Assembly: GCA_964431655.1 (NCBI GenBank)
Contig: CAYSKJ010000054.1
Coordinates: 1-18,581 of the forward strand
Source of the DNA: CAYMEV01 sp964431655 [NCBI: uncultured bacterium]
GTDB lineage: Bacteria > CAYMEV01
DNA length: 18,581 nt
Reading direction: 5' to 3'
Part shown: positions 1-8,239 of the stretch, piece after piece
Numbering within the stretch: position 1 is the first letter of the stretch
Layout of the letters: the number at the start of each line of letters is the position of its first letter
Position numbers and translations under genes: made by a program
Notes under the pieces: generated by a model
The model's database searches: none
The model's input: the letters and a program-made list of their open reading frames with translations, nothing else
Told to the model about the DNA's origin: nothing

Positions 1-3000
1 CATAGAACTTTATGCCCTCATAGTTCCACTGGGGAAGCTCCATGATATTATCCCTCTCCTCCTCGCTGATGGTATAAAGGTGTATGCCCGTATTTGTGTT
101 GAAAAAACGGTATGCTGCTGTACTGCCCGGTGCATTGTGCTCATATACAGCAAATTTTATGCCCTCATAGCTCCACTGGGGAAGGTTTTCCATAATGTAA
201 TCCCTCTCAACTTCACTGATGGTGTAGAGGTGACCGCCCCTTACAGTATTGAAAAACCTGTAGACAGGAACTGTCGGTTCCTGGGTATTATCCTCATAAA
301 CCGCAGTGAAGGCAACATTCCTGGCAGGCATGGTAAAACTGGCAGAGGAAGAGGAGGGATTATTAAGCAGGGCTACATCCTGAGCTGTCCCGGTCCACTC
401 GACGAAGCTGTAATCCCCGCTGTAACTGGCTGATATTGCAACATTTTCACCTGCTATGTAGTTTCCGGCTCCGGTCAGTACCACACCGATATTATCAGGG
501 TCTGCATAAAGAGAAACTGTATAAACTGGAATCTGTTCAAAAACCGCAGTAAAAGCAACATTCCTTGAAGGCATGGTAAAACTGGCAGAGGAAGAAGACG
601 GATCGCTGAGCAGGGACAGATCCTGAGCCGTTCCGGTCCATTCTACAAAATTGTAATTACCGCTGTGGCTTGCCGATATATTGACATTTGCACCCTCCAG
701 ATAGTTCCCGGCTCCCGTAAGGGTTGCCCCAATGCCATCAGGATCAGAAGAAAGGGAGACCGTATATACATCCCCGCTTAGATCTCCATCTACAAGAATA
801 TCATCAACACACCAGTAATAGTCCCAGGATCCCTGATAATGCCATCTGAACCGTACCGTGGACTCGCCGTCAACCCCAGGAATAGCCTGGCTGAAATAAA
901 TGGGATTGCCTGAAGTAGAGGACCATGACTGCACATCTGTCCAGTTTGCTCCATTATCGGTGCTGTAGGAAAAGGTCCCGGAGGAAGAGGAATACTGCCT
1001 GAAATAGTGGGTAAAAGAAACCTCAACACCGGTGTAATTGCTAAGGTCGAGCACCGGTGTAATCAGGTCAGTGTTCTGTGTGCCTGAATAACCATAACCA
1101 TCACTGTCAACATAGGCATAATTTCCCGTAGTACCGCTGAGCCCCTGGCTAACAGTGCCAAAAGCCCATACCTGCCCGTTACCCTGATGATCAACAATCT
1201 CCCAGCACATGGGAAGTTCGGTTGAATAGTTGAAATCCTCAAAGAACGGGAGTGTATCTATAATATCGCAGAAGGTCACAGCATTTGTGCTCCTTCCTGC
1301 TGAGTACTCAAGCAGGGCATTGTAGCTGAAGGCCCTGTAATAGTATCTTGTGCTGGCATTAAGGCCGCCATGGTTAAGGTTTGTATTGCTTCCCTTATAC
1401 GCTACCTTGCCACCCCCTGGAATGATAGTGCCGACATTATAGCTGACGCCTTCTTCAGGACTGCCGAATACTCCATCCAGTGACCATATTACCATTACAT
1501 CATTGTTATCATCGTTCTTTTGCCAGCTTAAGTTTATCTGGGAGGTAGAAACCCCTTCAGCAGTGAAATTAGATGGTGGGGCAACAGCTCCTTCTACCTC
1601 TTTATAGGCAATCAGGGTTGGGTCGCCTCCATGGATGAGGGCAAAATGAACCCATCGGAATACACCGTCTGAATTCGCCTGGCCAACCAGGTCTATCTTG
1701 GCCTGGGTAAACGCGCTTCCAATCTTGTGATCGAAGGTATCCTGCAGCATGTGCTGGAAGATACGGTCATTATACTGAAAGGACACTCCATGTTCATTCG
1801 GGTCATATGTACCCCAGCCATACCTTGCCGCTCCTATGTAGACTACTGAGCCGCCGTTGGGATTCCTTATAAACGCCTCGCCCAGACAGGGATCGGATGC
1901 ACCGTCAACCTCGGGATCAAAGGCATTGGTAATACATGCTATGGTAATGGCTGTACCGGGAGTATTGTTTAATGCAAGGGCATGGTTTGAATTAAAGTCA
2001 GAACCGGTACCCATACCCCAGATGGTTACATTACCATGCGTTGCCATATGAAAGAAGTTCATGCTTTCATTGAGCTTGGCCGACAGGGTATCAACGGAAA
2101 CCGTAGTAACTGAGTCATAAAGGGTATTCTTCTGATGATAATCCCAGTTGGGCTCTATAAATTCATTATACATCTTCTCGCTTTTTGCCTCGGCATCACC
2201 GGGATTCCAGAGCTGGACTCCAGATAAAAGAAGATTCTCTATAAAAGACGGGTCAGTGCTGGCTGAAGCATAAGCACTTACCTTGTTCATGTAATCGGTA
2301 ACCTGCTGAGAGGTTCTGACTGCAAGCCTTCCGATTATCACGTCGGGGGATATATCCGCATTATCTACGCTCATCTCCCCTACCCTGGAGTCCCCGTCGG
2401 CATTCCAGTCAAACTGGTTATCAAAACAGCTGTAGAAAATATCGCCGGGTATGGTATTGTCGGTATAATAACTCGCACTGCCGTATACATTCTGGTCTGG
2501 AACACTGTATTCAGAGCTGGTTCCGCCGTCTCCTACCAGAAATACATATGTTATATTACTGTTCTGTACATAATCATAAACACAGTACTTTATTTTAAGC
2601 TGTGTTGTGCTTCCTGAATATTCCGATTCAATTTCAGAAACAGTTTTAATATAACTGGTTATGCCTGCCGATGTCTCCCGGTAGTTTGCATAGGTCTGAA
2701 CCGCTGTTTTCAATGTATCGGTGGTAATGATCAGCATATCATAGTCCGTAAGCCTTTCATCAGGCTCAACCTTTGAAGGGTAGAAGCGAAACAAGTCCTC
2801 CGGGTTTATGACTGAACTCATGACCATTTCATTGAATACCTTGTTGGCACGGTATTCTACAGCGTCAATCTCCTTTTTCCTGTCAAATTCAATTTCAAAA
2901 GAGGCTTCCTCATAAAAAAACAGCTCTCCTGAACTGGTATTATACTCAAAAGGAATATAGGAAAAATAATAGATATCAAATCCCCTGGTCTTACCTGTTG

Positions 3001-3406
3001 AGTGAGGGATTATCCTTTCTGAGGGAAAGATATGCCCGCTGGCGTAGACCTGCTTATTGGGGCCTGTAAATTCAGGAGCAGGCAGAGATATGGGGTGCTG
3101 GCCCTGGTAGGGGAAAAGCAGTACTTTACCGAGGTTTATACTGCCCTGGGGATTCGTCCTTACATCTGTAATTTCACTGCCGGAAGGCACAAGTACCCGG
3201 ATTATATAAGCAGGTATATCAGGATCACCCGCTTTCACAAAGGAATATGAGTTGGAATCCATGTATTTAAGCTCATGGTAGCCATCTCGGGGTTCCAGTG
3301 AAATTTTCCGGGGGTCGAAATCCACATCAAAGCTGATTATATCCCCCAGGCATATAACGGAAAATACCATCATAAGAATAACTGAAAACATTATTTGCTT
3401 CTGCAT
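1..3406 (-). CDS. Secreted C25 (gingipain-type) cysteine protease with FN3, choice-of-anchor J, InlB-like and DUF5648 modules (3' end outside window)
   Basis: The frame is open without a stop from ATG 3406 to the window edge (at least 1135 residues), so the C-terminus is missing here. TAGGAGG lies about 10 nt before the ATG. Residues 1-21 form a signal peptide (hydrophobic core, then CLGD). The C25 domain (to about 600) has the catalytic dyad His457 (HMATHG) and Cys491 (TIACITNAF) and a DxNxDG calcium-type loop. An FN3-like domain follows (about 606-710), then a cleaved-adhesin/choice-of-anchor J domain (about 716-877), two InlB-B-like repeats (about 880-956 and 961-1037), and DUF5648 modules from 1047 with YRFFNT, HLYTIS and LPQW motifs. 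It is probably an exported, cell-surface or extracellular protease; the accessory modules are likely adhesive. By eye it is clearly paralogous to the gene at 3630-5900 over the C25 part. Family and fold are confident; the substrate is unknown. Confidence 0.9.
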   Translation of the reverse strand, partial: MQKQIMFSVILMMVFSVICLGDIISFDVDFDPRKISLEPRDGYHELKYMDSNSYSFVKAGDPDIPAYIIRVLVPSGSEITDVRTNPQGSINLGKVLLFPYQGQHPISLPAPEFTGPNKQVYASGHIFPSERIIPHSTGKTRGFDIYYFSYIPFEYNTSSGELFFYEEASFEIEFDRKKEIDAVEYRANKVFNEMVMSSVINPEDLFRFYPSKVEPDERLTDYDMLIITTDTLKTAVQTYANYRETSAGITSYIKTVSEIESEYSGSTTQLKIKYCVYDYVQNSNITYVFLVGDGGTSSEYSVPDQNVYGSASYYTDNTIPGDIFYSCFDNQFDWNADGDSRVGEMSVDNADISPDVIIGRLAVRTSQQVTDYMNKVSAYASASTDPSFIENLLLSGVQLWNPGDAEAKSEKMYNEFIEPNWDYHQKNTLYDSVTTVSVDTLSAKLNESMNFFHMATHGNVTIWGMGTGSDFNSNHALALNNTPGTAITIACITNAFDPEVDGASDPCLGEAFIRNPNGGSVVYIGAARYGWGTYDPNEHGVSFQYNDRIFQHMLQDTFDHKIGSAFTQAKIDLVGQANSDGVFRWVHFALIHGGDPTLIAYKEVEGAVAPPSNFTAEGVSTSQINLSWQKNDDNNDVMVIWSLDGVFGSPEEGVSYNVGTIIPGGGKVAYKGSNTNLNHGGLNASTRYYYRAFSYNALLEYSAGRSTNAVTFCDIIDTLPFFEDFNYSTELPMCWEIVDHQGNGQVWAFGTVSQGLSGTTGNYAYVDSDGYGYSGTQNTDLITPVLDLSNYTGVEVSFTHYFRQYSSSSGTFSYSTDNGANWTDVQSWSSTSGNPIYFSQAIPGVDGESTVRFRWHYQGSWDYYWCVDDILVDGDLSGDVYTVSLSSDPDGIGATLTGAGNYLEGANVNISASHSGNYNFVEWTGTAQDLSLLSDPSSSSASFTMPSRNVAFTAVFEQIPVYTVSLYADPDNIGVVLTGAGNYIAGENVAISASYSGDYSFVEWTGTAQDVALLNNPSSSSASFTMPARNVAFTAVYEDNTQEPTVPVYRFFNTVRGGHLYTISEVERDYIMENLPQWSYEGIKFAVYEHNAPGSTAAYRFFNTNTGIHLYTISEEERDNIMELPQWNYEGIKFY

Positions 3407-3439
3407 GCCAAAAAAACCTCCTAAACGTTCATATTGCGT

Positions 3440-3468
3440 ATTTTATATTATTATATAAACATAAACAA
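3440..3468 (-). promoter_or_regulatory. Candidate sigma-70-type promoter of the first C25 protease gene
   Basis: On the minus strand a TTGTTT -35 (3463-3468) is followed after 17 nt by a TAAAAT -10 (3440-3445). This puts transcription start roughly 25 nt before the ATG at 3406. The stretch is very A/T-rich, so chance matches are likely. It fits the position between the upstream terminator and the start codon. Confidence 0.4.
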
Positions 3469-3550
3469 GAAATATATAAAATTTGGTGCACTTTAACTTT
3501 AATGACAATACATGGTTTTTTTAGGTTAAATAATTCAGGATTATAAATTT

Positions 3551-3601
3551 ATAAAAAAGAGCAGAACCTGTCTTTATTGGTTAAAAACAGACTCTGCTCT
3601 T
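3551..3601 (-). terminator. Rho-independent terminator after the second C25 protease gene
   Basis: A perfect 9-bp stem (AAGAGCAGA at 3557-3565 with TCTGCTCTT at 3593-3601) continues, past an AC/AC internal loop, into CTGT/ACAG (3568-3571 with 3587-3590). Read on the minus strand the stem is followed by a run of T (TCTTTTTTA). It lies 29 bases past the stop at 3630, so it should isolate the two protease paralogs transcriptionally. Confidence 0.85.
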
Positions 3602-3629
3602 CTATTTTTATTGCTGATTAGAATCTTAT

Positions 3630-5900
3630 CTATTCAACACAGGGATAAACATAGAATGAAATACCTTCATAGCTCCACTGGGGCAGTTCCATTACCGCAT
3701 CCCTCTCTGTTTCGCTTATGGTATAAAGGTGACCGCCTCGCGCAGTATTGAAAAAGCGGTATACAGGCAGAGTATCAGCCGCCTGGCCCGGATGGACATA
3801 AAATTTTATGCCCTCATAGTTCCACTGGGGCAGTTCCATGATATTATCCCTTTCTGTTTCGCTGATAGTGTAAAGGTGAATGCCTGTATTGGTATTGAAA
3901 AATCTGTAAGCAGGCATGGTACCTGCTTTCTGCTCTTCGCATACTGCAAACTTGATGCCCTCCAGATTCCACTGGGGAAGGTTTTCCAGAATGTAATCAC
4001 GCTCTATCTCGCTGATAGTATAGAGATGTCCGCCCCTTACAGTATTGAAGAAACGGTAGACAGGAACGGTCTCCACTTCGTTGAACGGCTCTTTGTAAGC
4101 CCTGAGGGAAGGGTCTCCCATATATATCAGGCCGAAATGCACCCAGCGGTAGGTACCGTCTGAATTAGCCTGTCCGACCAGGTCGATCTTTGACTGGGTA
4201 AAAGCACTTCCAATTTTATGATTGAAGGTATCCTGGAGCATATGCTTGAAAACCCGGTCATTGTACTGGAAGGAAACACCGTGGGTATTCATCCCGTAAT
4301 CTCCGAAACCATACCTTGCACAGCCGATATAGACCACCGAACCTCCGTTTGGATTCCTTATGAAGGCTTCTCCGAGGCAGGGGTCCGATGCCCCGGATAC
4401 CTCGGGATCAAAGGCATTGGTAATACATGAAATGGTTACAACTGTCCCTGGAATATTGTTCAAAGCTGTAGCATGGCTTGAGGTAAAGCTTCCGCCTGTA
4501 CCCATGGACCATATGGTTACATCGCCGTGGGTGGCCATATGCATGAAGTTCATATTGTTATTGAACATGGCTGTAAGGGTGGCAACGGAAACGGTTGTCT
4601 GGGAATCATAAAGGGTGTGCTTTACATGATTGTCCCAGTAGGGAGCAATGTACTCATTATACATTTTCTCGCTCTTTGACTCGGCATCACCGTAGTTCCA
4701 GAGCTGAACACCGCACAAAAGAAGGTTTTCGACAAAGGACTGCTCTGAGCTTGAAGCAATATAGGTCTGCACTTTGCCCATATAGTCAAGAATCTGCTGT
4801 TGAGTCCTTGCGGACAGCCTTCCTATCAGCACATCGGGAGATATATCGGCATTATCCACGTTCATCTCGCCTACCCTGCTGTCTCCATCGGCATTCCAGT
4901 CGAACTGGTTATCAAAACAGCTGTAAAAGATGTCCCCCGGTATGGTATTGTCGATGTAATAACCGCCGACATTGCCGTAAACATTCTGATCAGGCACACT
5001 GTAGGTTGAACTGGTGCCTCCGTCACCTATCAGGAATACATGGGAGATATTATTGTTCTGAACATAGTCAAAAATGCAGTACTTAATCTTCAGCTGGGTC
5101 GTAGCGCCTGTATATGCAGATTCAATCTCTGATACAGTTTTTATTGCATAGCTGATTCCGGCGGTGGACTGCCTGTAGTTTGCATAGGTCACAGCCGCTG
5201 GTTTCAGGGTATCAGTGGTGACAATAAGCATGTCATAATCTGTTTTTGCTCTTGAAGGATTAATTTTTGAAGGATAAAATTTTGCCATATCCGCAGGATT
5301 TATCACAGAATTCAGAACTAATTCATTGAGAACCTTATTCGGCCTGTATTCTACGGCGCTGTCTTCCCTCTTATGGCCGTATTCAACCTCAAAAACAGCG
5401 TTTTCGTAAAGAAAAAGCTCCTGGGAGTCTGTATCATATTCAAAGGGTATATAAGCAAAATGGCAGATGCTGAACCCCCTGGTCCTGCCTACACTGTGCC
5501 GGATTATTCTTTCTGAAGGAAATACCAGTCCGCTGGTATAAATTTTCTCGTCCGGATTTACAAACTCTGGGGCAGGCAAGGATAAAGGATGCTGGCCCTG
5601 GTAGGGATAAGGAATCAGTTTGCCGAGGCTGACCTTTTTATTACTCCTTACCCTTATATCCATGATTTCACTGTCTGCGGGAATCAGGACTCTCACCATA
5701 TATGCCGGAATATCAGGCTCACCCGGATTTACGAAGGAATAGGCATCCGGATCCATATACCTTACAGAATGAAAGTGTTCTCCGGGTTCCAGCGCAACCT
5801 TTTCATCGTCAAAGAGAATGTTGAACCGGATGGTATCTGCATAAGATATGCCTGAAAACACAAGAAAAAAAATAACTGAAAGCATTATAACTTTTTTCAT
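3630..5900 (-). CDS. Secreted C25 (gingipain-type) cysteine protease with three C-terminal DUF5648 modules
   Basis: This 756-residue protein has a signal peptide (residues 1-21, ending GISYAD) and a C25 propeptide/catalytic region to about 603. The catalytic dyad is His458 (HMATHG) and Cys492 (TISCITNAF). A DWNADGDSRVGE stretch (334-345) resembles a calcium-binding loop. Three DUF5648 modules follow at about 613-650, 664-702 and 713-751, each with YRFFNT, HLYTIS and LPQW; these modules are found in secreted proteins and may bind surfaces or polymers, which is inference. The protein ends shortly after the last module with no recognisable type IX sorting domain. GGAGGG precedes the ATG by about 6 nt. 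It is the tandem paralog of the gene at 1-3406 but lacks that gene's FN3/adhesin/InlB-like block. The family is confident; substrate and secretion route are unknown. Confidence 0.93.
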   Translation of the reverse strand: MKKVIMLSVIFFLVFSGISYADTIRFNILFDDEKVALEPGEHFHSVRYMDPDAYSFVNPGEPDIPAYMVRVLIPADSEIMDIRVRSNKKVSLGKLIPYPYQGQHPLSLPAPEFVNPDEKIYTSGLVFPSERIIRHSVGRTRGFSICHFAYIPFEYDTDSQELFLYENAVFEVEYGHKREDSAVEYRPNKVLNELVLNSVINPADMAKFYPSKINPSRAKTDYDMLIVTTDTLKPAAVTYANYRQSTAGISYAIKTVSEIESAYTGATTQLKIKYCIFDYVQNNNISHVFLIGDGGTSSTYSVPDQNVYGNVGGYYIDNTIPGDIFYSCFDNQFDWNADGDSRVGEMNVDNADISPDVLIGRLSARTQQQILDYMGKVQTYIASSSEQSFVENLLLCGVQLWNYGDAESKSEKMYNEYIAPYWDNHVKHTLYDSQTTVSVATLTAMFNNNMNFMHMATHGDVTIWSMGTGGSFTSSHATALNNIPGTVVTISCITNAFDPEVSGASDPCLGEAFIRNPNGGSVVYIGCARYGFGDYGMNTHGVSFQYNDRVFKHMLQDTFNHKIGSAFTQSKIDLVGQANSDGTYRWVHFGLIYMGDPSLRAYKEPFNEVETVPVYRFFNTVRGGHLYTISEIERDYILENLPQWNLEGIKFAVCEEQKAGTMPAYRFFNTNTGIHLYTISETERDNIMELPQWNYEGIKFYVHPGQAADTLPVYRFFNTARGGHLYTISETERDAVMELPQWSYEGISFYVYPCVE
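3648..4064 (-). repeat. Three tandem DUF5648 module repeats inside the C25 gene
   Basis: The three coding units lie at 4064-3951, 3911-3795 and 3764-3648. All encode the pattern YRFFNT-x-xG-HLYTISE-ERD-LPQW-EGI-F. The nucleotide sequences are also close; the plus-strand string CATAGCTCCACTGGGG or CATAGTTCCACTGGGG recurs here and twice in the other paralog (near 20 and 166). The units are separated by 9-13 variable residues. Confidence 0.85.
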
Positions 5901-5927
5901 AAAAAGCCCTCCATTTTAAATCAATAT

Positions 5928-5936
5928 ATTATATCA
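5928..5936 (-). promoter_or_regulatory. Candidate extended -10 promoter of the second C25 protease gene
   Basis: The minus strand reads TGATATAAT, a perfect TATAAT with the TGn extension, 28 nt before the ATG at 5900 and within the gap after the DUF362 stop. No good -35 is present, which is usual for extended -10 promoters. It suggests the protease can be transcribed independently of the DUF362 gene upstream. Confidence 0.45.
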
Positions 5937-5962
5937 GAGTATTTTACCTTATAAATAAAATT

Positions 5963-7090
5963 TTAACGAAGCCTTATCGCTCCCTCCGGGCACATCTCCT
6001 GACAGCAGTAACACCTTATGCACCTTTCATAATTTATAACTACGGATTTTTTATATTTTCTGTTGCTGTTTTCTTTATAATCTATGGCCTTATTGGGACA
6101 TGTCCTATAACATATCCCGCATCTTGTGCATTTGTCATGGCTTACCCGGGGCAGTACCAGGATGAACCTGTCCATTATCCTGTGCATGAAAGCGGGCATC
6201 CTGTAAAATGTCAGGCGGTTCTTCCTGGGAGGCAGAAAATCTTTAATTTTTATCTCTTCAACACTTTTACCCAGTACATTAATATTTTTAATATCTGCAG
6301 ACTCTATTTTATTTCTAATACTGTAATCCATCACAGGCACATCCATGGGCTTATATCCCACAGCATCGCAGATCACCCTGTCAAGGGCAATACCGTCGGA
6401 TGATAAAGCTATAAAACCGGTAAACCTTCTTTTCCCGGATTGAGGACCGTTACCCTCCATACTGTCAATCCCGTCAAGAATATTAAGGCAGGGGGATATG
6501 AACCTGTAAAGGTCCGTCAAAAAACCGGCAAATACATTGTAATCATCCTTTGCAACCATGTGCCAGTGCAGTTTCTTATAACCGCATACCGCCCCGAACA
6601 TATTCTTTACAGCGAGAGTAAGCATCATCATGCCGTGGGTCTTCAGCTTTGCCAGGTTGATTACCTTGTCGCATTCCATAACACTTCTCTCCACCCACAG
6701 CTTCTTAAACAAAAGGCCCTTTTCAAAGCTGTATTCTGCCGGGTTATTGAATTCAATAACAGGTACACGGTATTTTTGGCATATTTCATTATAGCCGGCT
6801 CTTTTTGCATTCCGCAGGGTGGAGCCGAAACCTGGGCTGTCGCCAAGCACAGGGATACCGCCGGCTTCCTTTACGAGAACAATAACGGCTTCAATTATGG
6901 CAGGGTGCGTGTTTACGCAAAATTCAGGAGGTTTGCCAATCAGAATATTAGGTTTCAGGAGTACTCTGTCTCCCCTAGAGATAAATCTGTCTATACCCCC
7001 TATCAGGTCCATGCCCTTCCTTAATGCGACGGATACATCCTGCTGTTTATAGGAACTGCATCCCGCCAGCGATACCTTTACTTTTGACAA
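5963..7090 (-). CDS. DUF362 domain protein with two C-terminal [4Fe-4S] ferredoxin motifs
   Basis: This 375-residue cytoplasmic protein has a DUF362 domain at about 1-300 (LKPNIL, GDSPGFGS, LAKLKTHG and AVKNMFG are typical of the family). A bacterial ferredoxin domain at about 318-375 has two CxxCxxCxxxCP motifs: Cys321/324/327/331 and Cys357/360/363/367. DUF362-ferredoxin proteins are iron-sulfur proteins of unknown reaction. The start codon is TTG at 7090, with GGAAGG 6 nt upstream; no ATG fits the conserved N-terminus. The gene lies 62 bases upstream of the second C25 protease on the same strand, so read-through is possible although the two jobs look unrelated. The family call is secure; the function is not known. 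Confidence 0.9.
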   Translation of the reverse strand: MSKVKVSLAGCSSYKQQDVSVALRKGMDLIGGIDRFISRGDRVLLKPNILIGKPPEFCVNTHPAIIEAVIVLVKEAGGIPVLGDSPGFGSTLRNAKRAGYNEICQKYRVPVIEFNNPAEYSFEKGLLFKKLWVERSVMECDKVINLAKLKTHGMMMLTLAVKNMFGAVCGYKKLHWHMVAKDDYNVFAGFLTDLYRFISPCLNILDGIDSMEGNGPQSGKRRFTGFIALSSDGIALDRVICDAVGYKPMDVPVMDYSIRNKIESADIKNINVLGKSVEEIKIKDFLPPRKNRLTFYRMPAFMHRIMDRFILVLPRVSHDKCTRCGICYRTCPNKAIDYKENSNRKYKKSVVINYERCIRCYCCQEMCPEGAIRLR

Positions 7091-7122
7091 AACCAGCCTT
7101 CCCTGCCTTTTGTTTTGTAGAT

Positions 7123-7150
7123 ATTTTATTTACATTCCCCAATAAATCAA
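7123..7150 (-). promoter_or_regulatory. Candidate promoter of the DUF362 gene, in a divergent intergenic region
   Basis: On the minus strand TTGATT (7145-7150), 16 nt, then TAAAAT (7123-7128), 33 nt before the TTG start. The same 92-base gap (7091-7182) must also drive the rightward phospholipase-like gene. A weaker plus-strand candidate is TTTACA (7129-7134), 16 nt, TAATCT (7151-7156). The two overlap, so the divergent genes may compete. Confidence 0.4.
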
Positions 7151-7182
7151 TAATCTTTTACTCATTATTAGAATCGGCAGGT

Positions 7183-8169
7183 ATGGCTTTGCCTAAAGAA
7201 TACACCCACTGGGCAATCGCCCGAAAAGCACTGGAAACCTTCAATAATTGCAAAAGTACTTCAGAATTACCGAATATTGTTCAGCAGTCTTATTCCCTCT
7301 ATCTTCTTGGTTCAGTCATATATGACACGCCCTTTTACTATCTCGGCAGACACTCAGTGGAATTTGAAAAGGTAAATCACAGGCTTCACGCCCCTGACTG
7401 CCAGGACCCGGCAATACCTTTGAAGGATCTGCTTTCCTACATTATCCTTCAGCCTGGAAGGAAAAAATTACTGCCTTTTTTGCTGGGAGCGGTAACCCAT
7501 ATCTATGCTGACGCAGTATTTCACCCCCTTGTTTTCTACCACACAGGAAACTGCCTCTCAGAGGAAAAGCCTGTAAAGCAGAAAGCAATAATTGAGCACC
7601 GGGATTTCGAGGGCTTTCTGGATTTGCATTACCTTAGGCAGAATGAAGAATGCAGAGAATTGTCCATTGCAAAGCTTTCTGGAAATATCAATATCCCTGC
7701 AGAAACATTTAAATCCATGCTTGGCGTTTTATACTTCAATGATGATAAATACATGAAAAAACAGATAAAAAATACCTTCAATATACACAAATATTCCCAG
7801 ATCCTTTTCAAAAAAAGACTGTTCTATCTTTTATTAAAAATGCCGAATAAAACCCTGGAGAGGTTTTTCGGGATCAATTACAGGCCTTATCTTGCTCTGT
7901 TTTACAAGAAACTCTCAGAAAAACAGAGTGATTTCTTCTCCGGGAAAATAAGCTACCAACACCCTGTAACAGGCATTGATGAAAGCTTTTTCTTAAGCGA
8001 ACTGGAGTCCCATGCACTCAATGCCATAATCCGGGCATTCATTCTGATCGAGGACATATACAATGATAAAAGCAGGGTTGAGGATATTGATTCGCTCAGG
8101 ATACCTTCACCGGAGACGGGCCTGCATGGCATCTCTTTCCGTAAAATGGAAAATTTCCTCAAAAATTAA
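7183..8169 (+). CDS. Zinc-dependent phospholipase C-like protein
   Basis: This 328-residue protein resembles the zinc-dependent phospholipase C family (Zn_dep_PLPC). Likely metal ligands are His9 (THWAIA), Asp48, His66/His69, His106 and Asp110 (VTHIYAD), His114/His120 and the IEHRDFE segment around Glu138-Glu143. There is no signal peptide, so it is probably cytoplasmic, unlike the classical secreted phospholipases; the true substrate is uncertain. The ATG at 7183 was chosen because it begins MALPKEYTHWAIA, matching the usual N-terminus. The frame is open further upstream (an ATG at 7024), but that part is antisense to the DUF362 gene and reads as nonsense. The ribosome-binding site is poor (GCAGG one base from the ATG). 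It is followed after 70 bases by the cyclophilin gene with no terminator between. Confidence 0.78.
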   Translation: MALPKEYTHWAIARKALETFNNCKSTSELPNIVQQSYSLYLLGSVIYDTPFYYLGRHSVEFEKVNHRLHAPDCQDPAIPLKDLLSYIILQPGRKKLLPFLLGAVTHIYADAVFHPLVFYHTGNCLSEEKPVKQKAIIEHRDFEGFLDLHYLRQNEECRELSIAKLSGNINIPAETFKSMLGVLYFNDDKYMKKQIKNTFNIHKYSQILFKKRLFYLLLKMPNKTLERFFGINYRPYLALFYKKLSEKQSDFFSGKISYQHPVTGIDESFFLSELESHALNAIIRAFILIEDIYNDKSRVEDIDSLRIPSPETGLHGISFRKMENFLKN

Positions 8170-8187
8170 TGGTGTTCTGGTTTTTTA

Positions 8188-8215
8188 TTGCAAAGCAGTC
8201 CATTACAGCCATAAT
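8188..8215 (+). promoter_or_regulatory. Candidate promoter of the cyclophilin gene
   Basis: TTGCAA (8188-8193), 16 nt, CATAAT (8210-8215), 24 nt before the ATG at 8240. It has five of six matches in the -10 and four of six in the -35. It would let the PPIase be transcribed apart from the phospholipase-like gene. Confidence 0.35.
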
Positions 8216-8239
8216 GATTAAAAAAAAGGAGGCAAAACC

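Noticed and set aside
1-3406. Pseudogene or frameshifted copy of the C25 protease.
   Set aside because: The reading frame checked at 3406, about 2037, 1935, 1850, 790, 520 and 2-37 is continuous and the catalytic residues are intact; the gene is only cut by the window edge.
4595-5086. A 163-codon plus-strand open frame antisense to the protease.
   Set aside because: It is rich in Ser, Arg, His and Cys with no recognisable motif and no ribosome-binding site; it is a shadow of the conserved C25 coding frame.
3630-5900. Type IX secretion (Por) C-terminal sorting domain, expected by analogy to gingipains.
   Set aside because: The protein ends six residues or so after the third DUF5648 module; no sorting domain pattern is visible.
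7024-7182. Longer N-terminus for the phospholipase-like protein.
   Set aside because: The extension is antisense to the DUF362 gene, would swallow the divergent promoter region, and the family's usual N-terminus begins at Met 7183.
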